This document shows positions 23,376-35,639 of a stretch of 64,000 nucleotides of DNA, one piece after another. Source of the stretch: Brassica napus (taxonomy: Eukaryota; Streptophyta; Magnoliopsida; Brassicales; Brassicaceae); the NCBI RefSeq assembly GCF_020379485.1, contig NC_063452.1, positions 25,426,770 through 25,490,769 of the forward strand, read 5' to 3'. The stretch's first letter is position 1. Each line of letters begins with the position of its first letter. The notes below the pieces were generated by a model. The model was not told the origin of the DNA. It did not search any database and saw nothing but the letters and a program-made list of their open reading frames with translations. A program made the translations under genes and the position numbers.

Positions 23376-24598
23376 ATTATGATCAAAAGAGAATGTAGGT
23401 GAATGCTTAATCTAAGTGCAATCAAGTTTGTGAGATGATATGATTCAAGTAACAAAACACTAAGCAATAAAGTAACACACTTTCAATTAATAAGATAAAG
23501 TTGGACTCATGAGATTACGAATGTGACTTCAAGTGACTAAGATCCAATCTATAATGGCAAGGTACCAATCAACATATTTCCTTAAGTCTAGACAACAATC
23601 CTAAACAAGTTCTTTGTCAAGATAAATGCTCATTTAGTTTTATTGATCAAACATCAAATGTTTTTGGTATGTGTCATTCAAGCAATCATTATGAACATGT
23701 CTATTAACTATCTAAGCTTTCCTAACATCAAATGTCTTTGGTTAAGCAAGCAAAGAGCAAGGTTGAGTTGGCTCAGACATTTCATCAAACACCTTATGGG
23801 TGTGAAATGTCTAGAGTTCTATTTTAGAGATGCCAACAATAAACTAGCATTAAAAAAACTCAACAAGCAAAAAAATAGATAAATCTAACACTAAACATTC
23901 TAGATCTTAACTTAAGCACTCTAATCATCCTAACCCATGAATCCAAAAGGTAGCTACTCACTAATAGACATGATAAACCCAAGAATCAATGATGATTGAA
24001 GGTTAATCATGATTAGTGATCAAGATAATCCAACAAACACAAGATGTAAGATGAAAAGAGACTAAAGATTCAATATTTCTTCAAGATTCCAAAGAGGTTA
24101 GAGAGAAAACAAGATATCCCCTAAAATTAGGTCTAAAAAGTATTTATAGTGGCCTAAAAACGAGTTGGGTCGACCCAACAAGCCTGGATTGACCAAAGAT
24201 AATTTGGGTAAAAATTTGGTAAAAACAGAAGTGCAGATTTTTCTAAATGTCGCAGCTGGTTTTCGACGTGTCATTTGGCCGTTGCAACAAGTAGATATCG
24301 GACAGGGAGGGGGGTAATTTCCCAGCGGCTAGAGCAAACTGTTACGTAAGGCAGCTCCACACGTGCAGCGGCTTCTTGATGAGGCCACTAAACCGCTGTG
24401 AAGTCGTTAGACAACTGGGACACTTGGGCAAATCAGCTCAAAGCACCTCTAAAGGCTCCAAATTCACCATTTTGCATCTTCAACACCTGATAAGGACATA
24501 TGCAATGAAATGCATCCTAAATATGTTTAAATTCTATCCTAAATGATCAAAATGTACAAGAATGAATGACGAAAACAATTTAAATATGCAAGATATCA
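23310..24598 (+). mobile_element. Solo LTR, family L2, copy 1
   Basis: 1289 bp. Ends CGATAAGG...GATATCA (the first base of TG is mutated) and flanked by AATTT at 23305-23309 and 24599-24603. It aligns in order with the LTR at 24931-26373: TTAATCTAAGTGCAA, CATCAAATGTCTTTGG, CATTTCATCAAACACCTT, CTAACCCATGAA, ACCTGATAAGGACA, ATATGCAAGATATCA. The middle holds a GC-rich stretch (about 24240-24420) unlike that of copy 2. No coding capacity. Confidence 0.8.
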
Positions 24599-24930
24599 AA
24601 TTTCTGGATCCTTGTGGAGCAACTGTGGTTTTTGTCGATTTGCGTTTTAGTGACAAGTTTTTTTTCCTCTCCGTTAGACTATCAAAGATAAAAATTGGTG
24701 GGAATTGATCTTTAGAGACGGATCTTTAAAAGTTAGTTTCTTCTGAAGCCGCTATTGTGGATAAAAGAATTGACAAGTGTTTTTAAGATATTGTTACAAG
24801 TATCACTAGTCTAAAAAATTGTGGGTCTTCATGCACTCCATAGCCCATATCAAAGCTTCAGATTCATCATGTAAAGCGGATAAGTTTCTTCGGAGATTCA
24901 TTGCTCCCATCATCTTCTCTTCTGAACCAT

Positions 24931-26373
24931 TGATGTTAAGAGTTTTCAAGGCTCCTAAGACAAATGATGTAGTATAAAAGATAGTCGAACCAATTCTAAG
25001 GGATTTCAAAGCACCGAGAATGCAAGTACGTACTTAATCTAAGTGCAACCGATAATTTGGATGGTTTTAAACTACTACTAATAATAGAATGCAAGAACAG
25101 AACAATAAAACAATAAAAGAAGTGACTTTCTTGTTTATGATAAAAGAGAACTCATGGGTATATGAATTAGACCTTGGGTGATCAAGTTTCGAACTAAGGA
25201 TGGCAAATGATCAATCAAACTATCAACCTTAAGCTTAGACACAATCTTAAACAAACTCTATGCCTAGATGAATGTTCATTTACTAACATATTTCAAACAT
25301 CAAATGTCTTTGGTTGAATAATATGAAAGCAATCATTACTAACAAGTCTATTGGATCTATTGGCTATCTTAACACCTTTAACAACAAATGTCTTTGGTAA
25401 AGTATGTTAAAAGCTTAGGAGAGTTGTCTCAAGCATTTCATCAAACACCTTGTGGGTGGGAAATGCCTAAAGATCAACTTTTGAGAGGCCAACTCAGAAG
25501 ATGCATTATGAATACTCTATTCGCAAGGAATAAGAAGGATCTACACTATAACATCCTTGATATAGCCTAATCACCCTTAATCTCCCTAACCCATGAATTC
25601 AACAATGGATTACTCACTACTCTTCATGATTCCTCTTAAACCCATATTGAATTTCAGATTAATCATGTAGAGAAATACAGATAATAGATATGAAAACAAC
25701 AGAATTGCAATAACAAAATGATCAATTGATTCAAAGAGATGAACTTTCCAAGAGGTTTTTGGTGGTTTCTTTTTGATAAAAGATAATCTGCCTCTAATGG
25801 CTTACAAAAGATACTTAAACTTAGGTTTAGAAAGTAAAGACGTGCATAATGAAATGACCAAAAGGCCCTTGAGTAAACATGAAGTCGAGCAAACAAAAGG
25901 CGCGCAGCGACCTCCAGTAGTCGCTCCGAGAGGTCGCTCAAGGCTACGGGAGCGACATGGAGGGGTCGCTGCGAGACGTCGCTCCGGGTCGCTCTCGTGT
26001 CTCCGAGAGATGAAAACGGGAGAGACTTCTCCACGTCACTCTGGTAAGGTCGCTCTCGTGCCTCCGAGCGATGAAAACGCGAGCGACATCGGGGTGTCGC
26101 TCTGGCCAAGTCACTCTGAAGGGGTGTCACAGCGACTTCACGGTGTCGCTCCGGTGAGGTCGCTCCCATGCACTGCTCATTCAATGATCACCTTTATCAC
26201 CTCTTTTGAGCTCCAAATGCACCCAAATGTCTCCAAGAACTCCATGTGGTACTCTAATACCTGATAAAGACTCATGTATGCAAAATGCAACCTAAACATG
26301 GCTAAATCCTAGTCTATATGATCAAAATGCACATGGGCGAATGGATAAAACAATGGAAATATGCAAGATATCA
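24931..26373 (+). mobile_element. Solo LTR, family L2, copy 2
   Basis: 1443 bp, TGATGTTAAG...GATATCA, flanked by exact ACCAT duplications (24926-24930 and 26374-26378). It sits inside RNase H codons of the LINE. It shares ordered words with copy 1 but has a different GC-rich cassette (25895-26170). The two overlapping ORFs here on opposite strands (25663-26184 and 25773-26264) come from that cassette and are not genes. Confidence 0.85.
25895..26170 (+). repeat. GAGCGAC/GTCGCTC array within L2 LTR
   Basis: About 275 GC-rich bases with more than a dozen AGCGAC or GTCGCT words in both orientations (for example GGTCGCTC, GGGAGCGACAT, GGTGTCGCTCTGG), giving many possible hairpins. Copy 1 of the LTR lacks this array. 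Confidence 0.75.
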
Positions 26374-28894
26374 ACCATTAGTCCTACAAAACCATCCTTG
26401 GCCTGAGAACTTATCTTGTGCCCTCCATGCACCATCTACAAAAAAAACTTAGGTCTGCTCTGATGACAGCCACTATGTTGAGGAGAGAGATGACTGATGG
26501 TTGACAGGAACCGTAAGGTGGGCATCTACCAAAACCACTGCTTCCACTTCCGCTATTCGTAAGATTTCCTGAGGATTGTCATTTTTGTTTGAATAGAGCG
26601 TATTATTCCTATTCTTCCAGTTATACCACAAAATCCAAGGAAATGAACTGAAATCATATTCTCTCGGTAGCCTCCAAAAAAGATAATTCATATTAGTAAA
26701 CATCGAAGGAGAAGGAAAAACACCCAGAGGAGAAGGTATCTTTGACAAAACCCAAGTTTGTAAAGCTGGTGGACATTCAAAAAGAAAATGATTAATGGAT
26801 TTTTCCTCGACACCAAAAATATTACAACGCTGAGCACAATCAATAACTCTTGCCCCAAATTTTTCGCAACCGGAATTGTACCATTGATAACTTGCCAAAT
26901 AAAATGTTTCAACTTTGGCGGACATTTAAGTTTCCAGGTATAACTTAGTAAAGGATTAACATTTGGTCCAAAAGTTACCTCTTCTGGTTCCTTGTCTGGA
27001 TATAAGGATTCTATTTTGTAGCCTGATTTATCAGTGTATTTACCAGTATCCGTAAAAGCCCAACCATAAGAATCTGGTCTAAGAAACCGACTAATAGCCA
27101 TGCCTCGAATGACCTTAACATCGTCTGAATGCATATATGCATTAAGCAATCTACATTCTAAGAAGCCGTAGCCGGATCGATGAGGTGTGCCACCTTGAGA
27201 GAGCTATTTAGAAAATGCGGTGAATTTTTTGGGGTTGCTGACCTCGGGTGAGGAGCAGGAAGCCATTCCATACAAAAGTGGTCTGTCCATTTCTTACTCT
27301 TTTGATTAGCCCTTTTTAACCAGAGATCTAGCTGAGCAGATGCTTCTCCACCCATAAGATGGTGAATAAGATCTTTGTGGATCCAGAGGATCTGTGTTCC
27401 GAAAGTATTGACCTTTGAAAACTTTCGAAAGCAAACAATCTAGCTTATCTATTAATCGCCATAATTGTTTTGCAAGTAATGCAGTATCAAAATTTTGAAG
27501 ATCTCGAAAACTCAACCCTCCTGCATCCTTATGTTTACATACTTTATCGCATGAGAGCCAATGAATACCTTTCTTATTTCTGTTACCGTCCCACCAAAAA
27601 TGAGCAATATCTCCTGTAATTTTCTTCGTAACCATCTTAGGTAATTTGTAACAAGACATAACATGATTTGGCATCGCCAATGCAACTGAATTTATCATAA
27701 CTTCTTTTCCACCTTTAGTAAGAAACCGAACAGTCCAACTATTAACCTTCTGATTGACTCTTTCATTCATATAACCAAATATCTGTACCTTAGATCATCC
27801 TAGACTCTCCGGTATACCCAAATAGTTACCCATACCCCCATCGCATTAATTCCTAACTGAGATTTGGTTTCCAAATGTTTTCCTTCCGGTACCTTGTGTC
27901 CAAACTGTAAAGATGATTTATCAAAATTTAAAAGCTGTCCTGATGCGGCCTCATAATCCTTGAGAAGCTTAAGAATAACTCCACATTCAGCCGAAGTAGC
28001 CTTGCAAAATAATAAGCTATCATTCGCAAAGAGAAAATGAGAAACCGCAGGGCCTGCACAGGATATTTTAGGCCCGTCAAGTGCTTCTCTCTTTCCTCTT
28101 TCCAAATATTTTCAATAAGGGCTTCTATACAAAAAATAGATAGATATGGTGACAAAGGATCCCTTTGACATAACATAACCCCCTTTCTGGAACAATCCTC
28201 CCTTTAGGTTGTTCATTATGTAACACTTTATATTTAACCAATGAGATGGACTTCATTATTCTAGAAACCCAGATCGAGCAAAAACCTATCTTTAATAGAA
28301 GTCGTTTCAAAAAAGACCACTAGACCCTTTCATAAGCTTTACTCATATCCGTCTTAATAGCCATAAACTTTTCTTTACAAGCATTATTTGTCCTTAAACC
28401 ATGGAAAATTTCCTGAGCAATAAGAATGTTATCGAAAATTAATATTCCTGAGACAAAAGTAGATTGCGTCTCTGAAATTAAATTTGGAAGTAACTTCTTC
28501 AGCCGCTGGCATAAGAAATTAGAAATAATTTTGTAACCGACGTTGCAGAGACTGATAGATTGCAGCTCTGTCATTTGACTTGGCCTAATTGTCTTAGGGA
28601 TGAGACAAATATTTGTCAAATTTAGTCTATCATCAAAAGTTCCCAAGCTTAGAAAATTATTAATCATATTAACCACATCATGTTTAATTACCAACCAAGA
28701 CTTTTGATAAAACAAGGTTGTCGTCCCATCTGACCCAAGAGCTTTTTGGGATGCATCATAAACAAGGCTGCTCTCACTTCTTCCTTCGTTGCCGCTGCCA
28801 TTAACCTCCTATTCTGGTCTGCAGTTACCAGTTCCATATTTCCTCTAAGAAACCATCAAAAGCAGAAGGTGAACACCACATTCATCATTAACAA

Positions 28895-29364
28895 ATGGGA
28901 AATTGTCAAAAACACTACATTCATTGTATTATTTTTCATGTTTACACTAACCACTTCTATTTTCACTTTTAACGAAGGGTAAAATATATTTATAACCCCA
29001 AGGTTAACTAATCTAGACTTAGGGTTTTGAGTTGAGGGGTGGAGTAGGGTTTTTGGAATATGAAAATTTAGGATTCTAATAAATATATAAATAAATGCCT
29101 AAAAAATATAGTTTCAAAAAGAAGTTTTGAAAAAAATTAAAAGAAAATTCGAAAAAAAAATTCAAATGATTATTTATAAAACGTTTGAATTTGAAAAAGT
29201 GTAATTCGAAAACATAATTTTTTTTTGTAATTTTTTATTTATTTAAATGATTATTTATTATATATATATAGAGAACAATGATATAAGAGTCTTTTGCCAC
29301 TTAATGAATAAAATATTTTTGAAAATATCTCTTTAATAGTAGTAAACATGAATAATGGTTTACC
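28895..29364 (-). mobile_element. N1 transposon, copy c
   Basis: Reverse orientation. It begins on the plus strand at ATGGGAAATTG, then CACTACATTCATTG and TTTTTCATGTTTACACTAA (the family 3' end inverted), and runs to AGTAGTAAACATGAA. The flanks CATTAACAA (28886-28894) and AATTAACAA (29365-29373) match at 8 of 9. The far end is rearranged. Just left of it, a second small copy of the terminal word (ACACCACATTCAT, about 28874) joins LINE sequence. Confidence 0.7.
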
Positions 29365-29909
29365 AATTAACAACTTTCTTTTAAAAGGCACCAAAATGAA
29401 ACACTCATCATTGTCATATCATCAAACCATAAACAACTATCCTCTAAAACATATATTTTTACATTTTGCAAATGCAAAAACTGATTAAAAAAATTTTAAA
29501 ATCCGATTATGGATTACTCGTTGGTATCATCGATCTCCTAAGAGATTAGTTGAAATTTGGTCTAACATTTCAAGTTAAAAAAACCATCATATTTACCCAT
29601 CAAAAATAAAATTATACAATATGCAACAAAATGTAATATATCATTTTCAAAAAGATTATCTCAGTTCTCATAAAAATATGAATATAAAATTGGTAAAATC
29701 TAATGTCTTCTTAAATTCGTTGAGATCGCCAATGATCTACCGAAAACAAATAACAAGAGAAAACTTTTCAATTTTTATTAATCAAATCATAAATTGAATA
29801 CAAACTTAAACCTAAACGGCTATATATAAGAAAACCATAAAATAATAAAAATAACTATCTAAATTTAATATAACTAATAAAATAAACAATAAGATATTTG
29901 CATCACTAT
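29365..29909. other. AT-rich intergenic DNA
   Basis: About 545 bp with no gene or clear repeat recognised. Confidence 0.5.
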
Positions 29910-30023
29910 ACGACATCCAATTTTGATTTTGTTAATGAAATTTTTATTTATTTATTTTTATTTTAGTGGAACTTGGTGGCCAAGTTCCTTGCTCTGTATT
30001 TATCAAGTTACGGTTCTTTCTTG
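29910..30023 (+). promoter_or_regulatory. Copied DUF295-gene promoter fragment
   Basis: CGACATCCAATT, then ACTTGGTGGCCAAGTT, CTTGCTCTGTATTTAT and AGTTACGGTTCTTTCTT occur here and, in the same order, in the promoter of the DUF295 gene (49370-49517). About 37 bases between TATTTAT and AGTTACGG in the gene are missing here. No DUF295 coding sequence follows, so it is an isolated promoter-sized duplication 0.9 kb upstream of the DUF1985 gene. Confidence 0.75.
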
Positions 30024-30919
30024 GGAAATTGCATCATACATCCATCAAACAAATTATAATTCATCCACTAACTAAAAACCCTGATTGTTCGATATACCCT
30101 ATACACAATATACAATAATGCCATATTGCCCTTCTCAAACAACCGGGAAACCGTCTGAGTAAAAAAATTTAAAAAGAATAAGGAAACTGTTCAGTTTACT
30201 TCGTGGCCACTCCCTTTTCACCCATTAAAACATATTTACTTTACCTTTTCTTCTTTATCGGTTGCGGTGAATAGTTCCACCTTCGTGCGCATTCACTGAT
30301 GTCGTCTCGGATTTCTATTCTCCCTTCTCTCCGTTGAAGACAATTTGGTGGGAGCCAGAATTAGGTTGTCGCCGAGTCACGATTCCAACGGTGTCGGAAC
30401 GAAGCGTTTCAGAGTAAGGCTTCTCCGTCTCTGCTTCGCAACTTATTTAAAATTTGTTGGGGTTTATTGTCTAAACGAGTGTCATTTTTGATTTACATTG
30501 CGTGATTGCTTTGATTTTGACTGATTATGTGTGTTAATTACATCGACCTTGTTATCTCCTCTACTTTAATAAGTAATCATTGCAACCTTCTACTTTGTCA
30601 TCATATCAGTCAAAATATAGTGGTCCCGTTACCCGAAACGCATTAGCAGTGGTTTAGAAGAGAAATTTCGCGATTGTTACTCTCACTTTTTACCGCAATC
30701 GTTTTAGGTTAGCAGAGCGTTATATTTCACATACATCGAATAGTCTAGGTGATTATCCATTCCCAATCAATTGCATACTTATCCATTTCTGAATTATATT
30801 ATGCTGATGTACTATCTGAAAAATACATTCTATTCCATATCGGATGTTTTGCTATACCATTTGCTAGGAACGGTAAACAAACTTATGCAATTGATTATAT
30901 GAATTTGTTGCAGATTATA
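30024..30919 (+). other. Upstream region and probable 5' UTR of DUF1985 gene
   Basis: No coding exon is assigned. From about 30290 the sequence becomes less AT-rich (GTCGTCTCGG, GCCGAGTCACG), as in a transcribed leader. A splice acceptor (TTTGTTGCAG, 30904-30913) lies seven bases before the proposed ATG, so a 5' UTR intron is likely. Confidence 0.45.
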
Positions 30920-33900
30920 ATGGACGAATTAGGCCTTCCAAGTAGAATGTTCGCGTCAGGGGCTGAGCCATCAGGTCGTAAACGTGTTAACAACTACTTC
31001 AACCTCCGATGGATCGATATTATGCGACAAGCGTTAGAGGATGAGCATTTGGAACTGTTGAATGATTCACAGTTCGCAAGGATTTTCCAGATGGGAGGAC
31101 ATACCTTCTCTGTCATGTTCCTCCATTATATTTTTTCCCGTCAGTTGGTGACTGAGAAAGAATTAGAACTGTGGTGGCTTTACGTCGGGAAGCCAATCCG
31201 TTATGCCATACATGACTTTGCGCTAGTCACATGTCTCAATTGTGGTGAAAGTGGTTTACTTGACGGTGACGCAAACGAAAGAGGTATTGGCAGAGGGAAG
31301 GGAACTGCTAAAGCGAGGGCTTCTGCGTCCATATGGGATGAGCTGTTTCGTGGGGGAGGAGAAGCCCACGGTTGGTTGGATTATGGATCGCCTTGTCAGG
31401 GGAAAAAATACAAGGATCCGTTGACGCGTTTGCACCTCGCACTGTTGGTTTTGGTAGAAGGTATTTTGTGTCCTACATGTGGGACAACACACATCAGACC
31501 AGAGGTGGTGAGCAAGCTGGCCAGTCCTGACGACTTTCTGAAGTATCCAACGGGGAGGGAGTCCTTTTTACCAACTGTGCGGAGTACAAAATCCAAAACA
31601 CCTATGAATTATGTTCAGGAGACAATGGCGATTCAAGGGTTTTCTCACGCGATGGTTTTGGTAACTGTCACTGCTTGTCCCTCGATTATAATTAAGTCTG
31701 GTGGTGGTGATCCCCTAGCAGATTCAGCTCTTTCGACGGCGGATATCATCAGGAGTGTTGTAGAACGGAAGCTGGTAGTGAACCTGGTCACAGCCAAATC
31801 CGTCGATCAACTTGGCCAGGTAACAGCCACTGTTTCAAGGATTTCTATTCCATTACCAGATAGATACCATACTATTTAAATAGTATGGTCGTGTGGCGTA
31901 CTATTTACAGGTTTACTAACTCTTCCCTTGTATCTTCGCAGGCTTACGTCCAGTCCTTCGTATGTATGGATATAGATGGTGACCTTCTAAATCAGGGTTT
32001 AGGAGACAAGGCAGATTCTTCTGTTGCCAACATGGTCTCTTTGATAGAGGAGGAATACCCATTTGAACACAACACCTGGTCCGGTGGTGTTAATTCTGAT
32101 GATGTAAAGCAGAAGAAGTGTCCTCCTCCAACATCAGACTCGAGTGATGACAATGTTTCCTCGGCAACGGAGAAGGGTAACGTGCCACAAGGGGGCGTTG
32201 ACAGTGGTATGCAGTCTGGAGACCGGAGGGGGCAATCTAGCAAGCAACCGGGGCATGAACCACAACCGGGTGAGAACGTCCCTCTAGACGTCCCAACATT
32301 GCTTAGGATGGCGGCATACGCGTATGAAGGGAGGGTTATGCCCATGTTTGAAGGTTACGTTCTGAGTTTGAAGGGGCATTTCAACAGAGAAGTGGGAGTC
32401 CTCCGTACTGATCTTCAATCTGCTACAACCTCTATTCGACAATTGGAAACCTCGGTAACAACCGAGTTTGAGAACATGAAGAAGTTAATAAAGGGTCCGG
32501 GGTACAATGATGAGGAACCACCGATCGGTGGAGGAAGTCCGTATAGACAGTATTCTCCTTATCGCGGTCCAGATCATGACGTTAGAGACGCATTTGTTCC
32601 CCCGGCGAAGTTCGGTGTAATCTTATCTTTCACATTTCCATTCACCTTTACTATTCCTTTTAAATAGTCATCATAATCTCCATTATAGTATTGTATTGAT
32701 TCTTTATGTGGTAATCACAGGGAAACGCATCCGCTCCTGTCTATGCAGCCTCCACCGCTTCTCCAGGTGTCTCTAAATCGGGTGAAGATAATGTCCCGTT
32801 ACACTCTGATATAGGGTCAATGCGGACTCAGGGACACCGAGTGCTTTCTCCTGATCCTCCACAACCATCGGTCCTACAGACGGAGTTCAGTGTAAGCTCA
32901 CTTCCTTTGAATGGTGAACATTGTCATTAGTTTTGTGTTGATAACAAGTTGAATCTATTTCATATGGATCGTCTTACTATTCTATATGAATTGAAGGAAT
33001 CAGCTGCAGTTGATGTCGATTCGCACGGTGGTCCGTCAGGTGATAAGGATACTGAATCTATGGGTCCGGTCCCTTCAAACGTTGAGCCTCCACCGGCCCA
33101 ATCAACAGGACGCAGAGATCATGTCGTTGTTGAGCTTATGGAAACTCACCCCCATGACAATCATGAAGCGCCGCCGCAGGTATGTGGGCTTAAAAATATA
33201 TAACATATGATCTTCGAGTCATCTAGCTATGCACATACAGGGATTCCGAATAAGCATAATCTCCCTTTTGTAGGATCCTTTACCTCTCATATCTGAATCC
33301 CACACTGTCCCTGACGTCTCTGGAGTTGTGAACCAAATTCTATCTGATGCTGGAATCAGCAAAGTAAGTTTAGCTTATAATGCTATTTTAGTCGGAGAAG
33401 TGCTATTCATTAACTGTCATAGGGAATAATAAATACGTTTCCTAATTGATTAATGTCATTCTTATGTTATGGTTCCCAGGAATTACCTCATCCATCAACT
33501 TTGCCCGGTAACGTTGTTGGAGGCCAATGTCAGAGTTCTAAGTTTTGTACAGGAAATGAGCAGGTAACTCGTTTTTCGGTTTCTCTGTTGTTTGTGTCGT
33601 ACTATTTCTATGAAATAGATACTATACCACAAAAACAGTATAGTACATTTTCGTGCCTTTAATGGCTGCCCATGTGGTTGCAGCAGGAGCTTCCTCATCC
33701 ATCACCAGCTCTTGCTAACGTTGCTGCAGGCCCAAGTGTGAGTTCCAAGTTTGTACCAGAGAATGAGAAGGTAACTCATATTAATTGCCCCTTCTTTCTA
33801 ATTGTCTGTGATTGTCTTAACCCTAAGTGGTATAGTACCTTTGGTTGATCCGATAATCGTTGTAGGAAACTATATCTGTTGGCGGTGAAACGCATGGTTC

Positions 33901-35358
33901 TGACCCCGTGGAAGAACCTTTGGAGTTGGGTGTTGAAAAAAATGATGAGGTCGATGGGTCTAGCAATCCTTCTCCATCAAAATTTAAAGTACTTGTCTTT
34001 ATCCTCTTTCTCATTGCCCCCTATTAGTTGTAGAATAAGCGTAATACAAACTTTTGTTTTCTTAATAGGGTGTGGGTGATGTGCCAGCAGCAGACGATGC
34101 TGCAGGTGCTGGTGCCAGACGAGTTAGTAAACACAAGCACAATAGTCCACAGCGGTTCAGTCCTTCGGAACCGACAGTGCGTAAGGAAGCAACCAAAAAA
34201 TCCACGAAAAATGTTCCAGGCAATAAACAGGCTTCCAAGCGTGCAAAAAAGAACGCCCCTACGTCATCTAATCCTACACCCCCTACCAGGGTGTTGCCAG
34301 TCTTTATTGGGGACTTCAATGCTTTTGCTCCTCCAACCCCAACAAACCGAGACGCTTTCTTGAAGCGGTTAAATGCAGCTAAGTATGTCCGACCGTGTAC
34401 TTTTTCAACTTTAGACTTTATATTGTACTTTAATTTATAGTATAGTAGACTATACTATACTATATTACTACTAATGTACCGTTTTTAACGACTGCACCAT
34501 ATGAAATGCCCCAGATCGGTGGACGTCTCCAGCGGTTCCGGTTATTCTATTTCAAGTTTAGGCCCTCTCTTCCATTGCAATGGTGTTTGTTCGCATGAGG
34601 TATTTTCTTTATTTAAATACGACCGGATATTGCTTTGTACATCATTTCTATGGATTAACTCGAATTTCATTTTAGGCTTGGACCGTGTGGTGACCTTCAT
34701 ACGTAACCGACGTGACCGTTTACCATCTGCTAGATTTGAGTTCGTCCCACCATCGTTTTTCCTCGAGCTGATGCGTAATTACGCTGGGTTCGATGCCATC
34801 AAAGAGAAGCACAAGTTTGCGTTCTCCACCCCTATTAAACCACAGTTTATGCTCCGTCCTGGGTGGTATACTCACGTTGATTTCGTCTACAGTCCGTTTC
34901 TAATTAAAAAAACCCACTGGGTTGGTCTCATTGTTGATCTGAAGATGTCGGCTATGTATGTCGTCGACTCTAACTCTGCATGCCCCTCGACTGTAGATGT
35001 TACCTCCTATCTCACCCCGATCTCGACCATGCTGCCTCACCTTATTTCTAGGTACTGTCTTGTCACCAATCCTGGTGAGATGAACTTCCGCCCCTTTCCT
35101 ATTTCTCGAATAGAAGTCCCGGTTCTCCTTGAACACCCAGGTAAAAAATATTTACTTCCGCTCAGCTTTATGCACCAATTTTTGCATATATAAAAGTTTA
35201 CTCGTTTGCAAATATGGATAGGTTTCTCGGGTGTTGCTGCCCTTATACTGCTAGAAATGGTAGCAGCTGATCAGCCTTTGAACACGCTTGATTTGACTGA
35301 AGAAGAAGTACGTGTAGCAGCGGAGAACTATGCGATTGCAGCTTTGTCTATGGGTTAG
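30920..35358 (+). pseudogene. DUF1985 / Ulp1-like (C48) gene, one frame break
   Basis: Exon 1 (30920-31819) encodes DUF1985: GRKRVNNYFNLRWIDIMRQA, QMGGHTFSVMFLHY, ELWWLYVGKPIRY, CLNCGE. The exons join in frame at good splice sites: 31942-32616, 32721-32891, 32997-33179, 33274-33363, 33480-33563, 33687-33770, 33866-33988, 34069-34382, 34515-34599. The middle is acidic and low-complexity with a Lys-rich patch. 34676-35140 plus 35222-35358 give a Ulp1-like C-terminus: KKTHWVGLIVDL (His), YVVDSNS (Asp), then PGFSGVAALILLEM where the family has GDCG, so Cys is Ser. The join between 34599 and 34676 is out of frame by one, so the gene is either broken or spliced differently. DUF1985-Ulp1 proteins occur in crucifers, many carried by Kaonashi-type MULEs; no TIRs were found here. 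Confidence 0.7.
33480..33770 (+). repeat. Tandemly duplicated 28-codon exon
   Basis: Exons 33480-33563 and 33687-33770 are each exactly 84 nt and encode related peptides: both begin ELPHPS, share a GNV/ANV centre and a SSKF motif, and end with NE(Q/K). Both are followed by a GTAACTC donor. They are phase 0 at both ends, so copy number can change without breaking the frame. Confidence 0.8.
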
Positions 35359-35639
35359 GTTGGAGGTTGATTGTGTTGTATATCCAATGTTTTATTATGA
35401 CACTACATCCTGTTTCTTTCTTTCTCTTAACTCCCAATTTGGATTATTTCGTTAGGATGCAGTCTCACTTTGATCCAATGTTTACTTCAAACAATGTATG
35501 TCATTTTAACTAAATGCATGTTAGTAAAGTGCTTCCCTTTTAACTAAACGCATGTTAATACACTGCTATCCTTATGTTACACTATACTACTTAGACTATA
35601 TGGTATAGTATTTGAGGAAATAGAACTGTTTAGGAGAGG

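Larger units (their letters stand above)
24604..28885 (-). pseudogene. Broken LINE, opened by a solo LTR
   Basis: The minus strand carries ORF2 pieces from about 28885 downwards. They are: a pre-RT segment (AAATKEEVRAALFMMHP), RT (MTELQSISLCNVGYKI, QSTFVSG, MSKAYERV, then DPLSPYLSIFCIEALI and SHFLFANDSLLFCKA), GGKEVMINSVALAMPNHVM, zinc-finger-RVT (CPPKLKHFIWQVINGTIPVA, FPWILWYNWKNRN) and RNase H (FVDGAWRAQDKFSGQGW; then, past the LTR, SALHDESEALIWAMECMK). At least five frame changes and several stops. The RT active-site motif FADD reads FAND. Joining across the LTR (24931-26373) minus one ACCAT restores the frame. The 5' end is lost beside N1 copy c, and the 3' end is degraded at the L2 LTR. 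Confidence 0.85.

Noticed and set aside
25663..26264. ORFs of 173 (minus) and 163 (plus) codons, Arg/Ser-rich
   Set aside because: They lie over the GAGCGAC/GTCGCTC array of a solo LTR. Openness on both strands reflects GC-rich repeats, not a gene.
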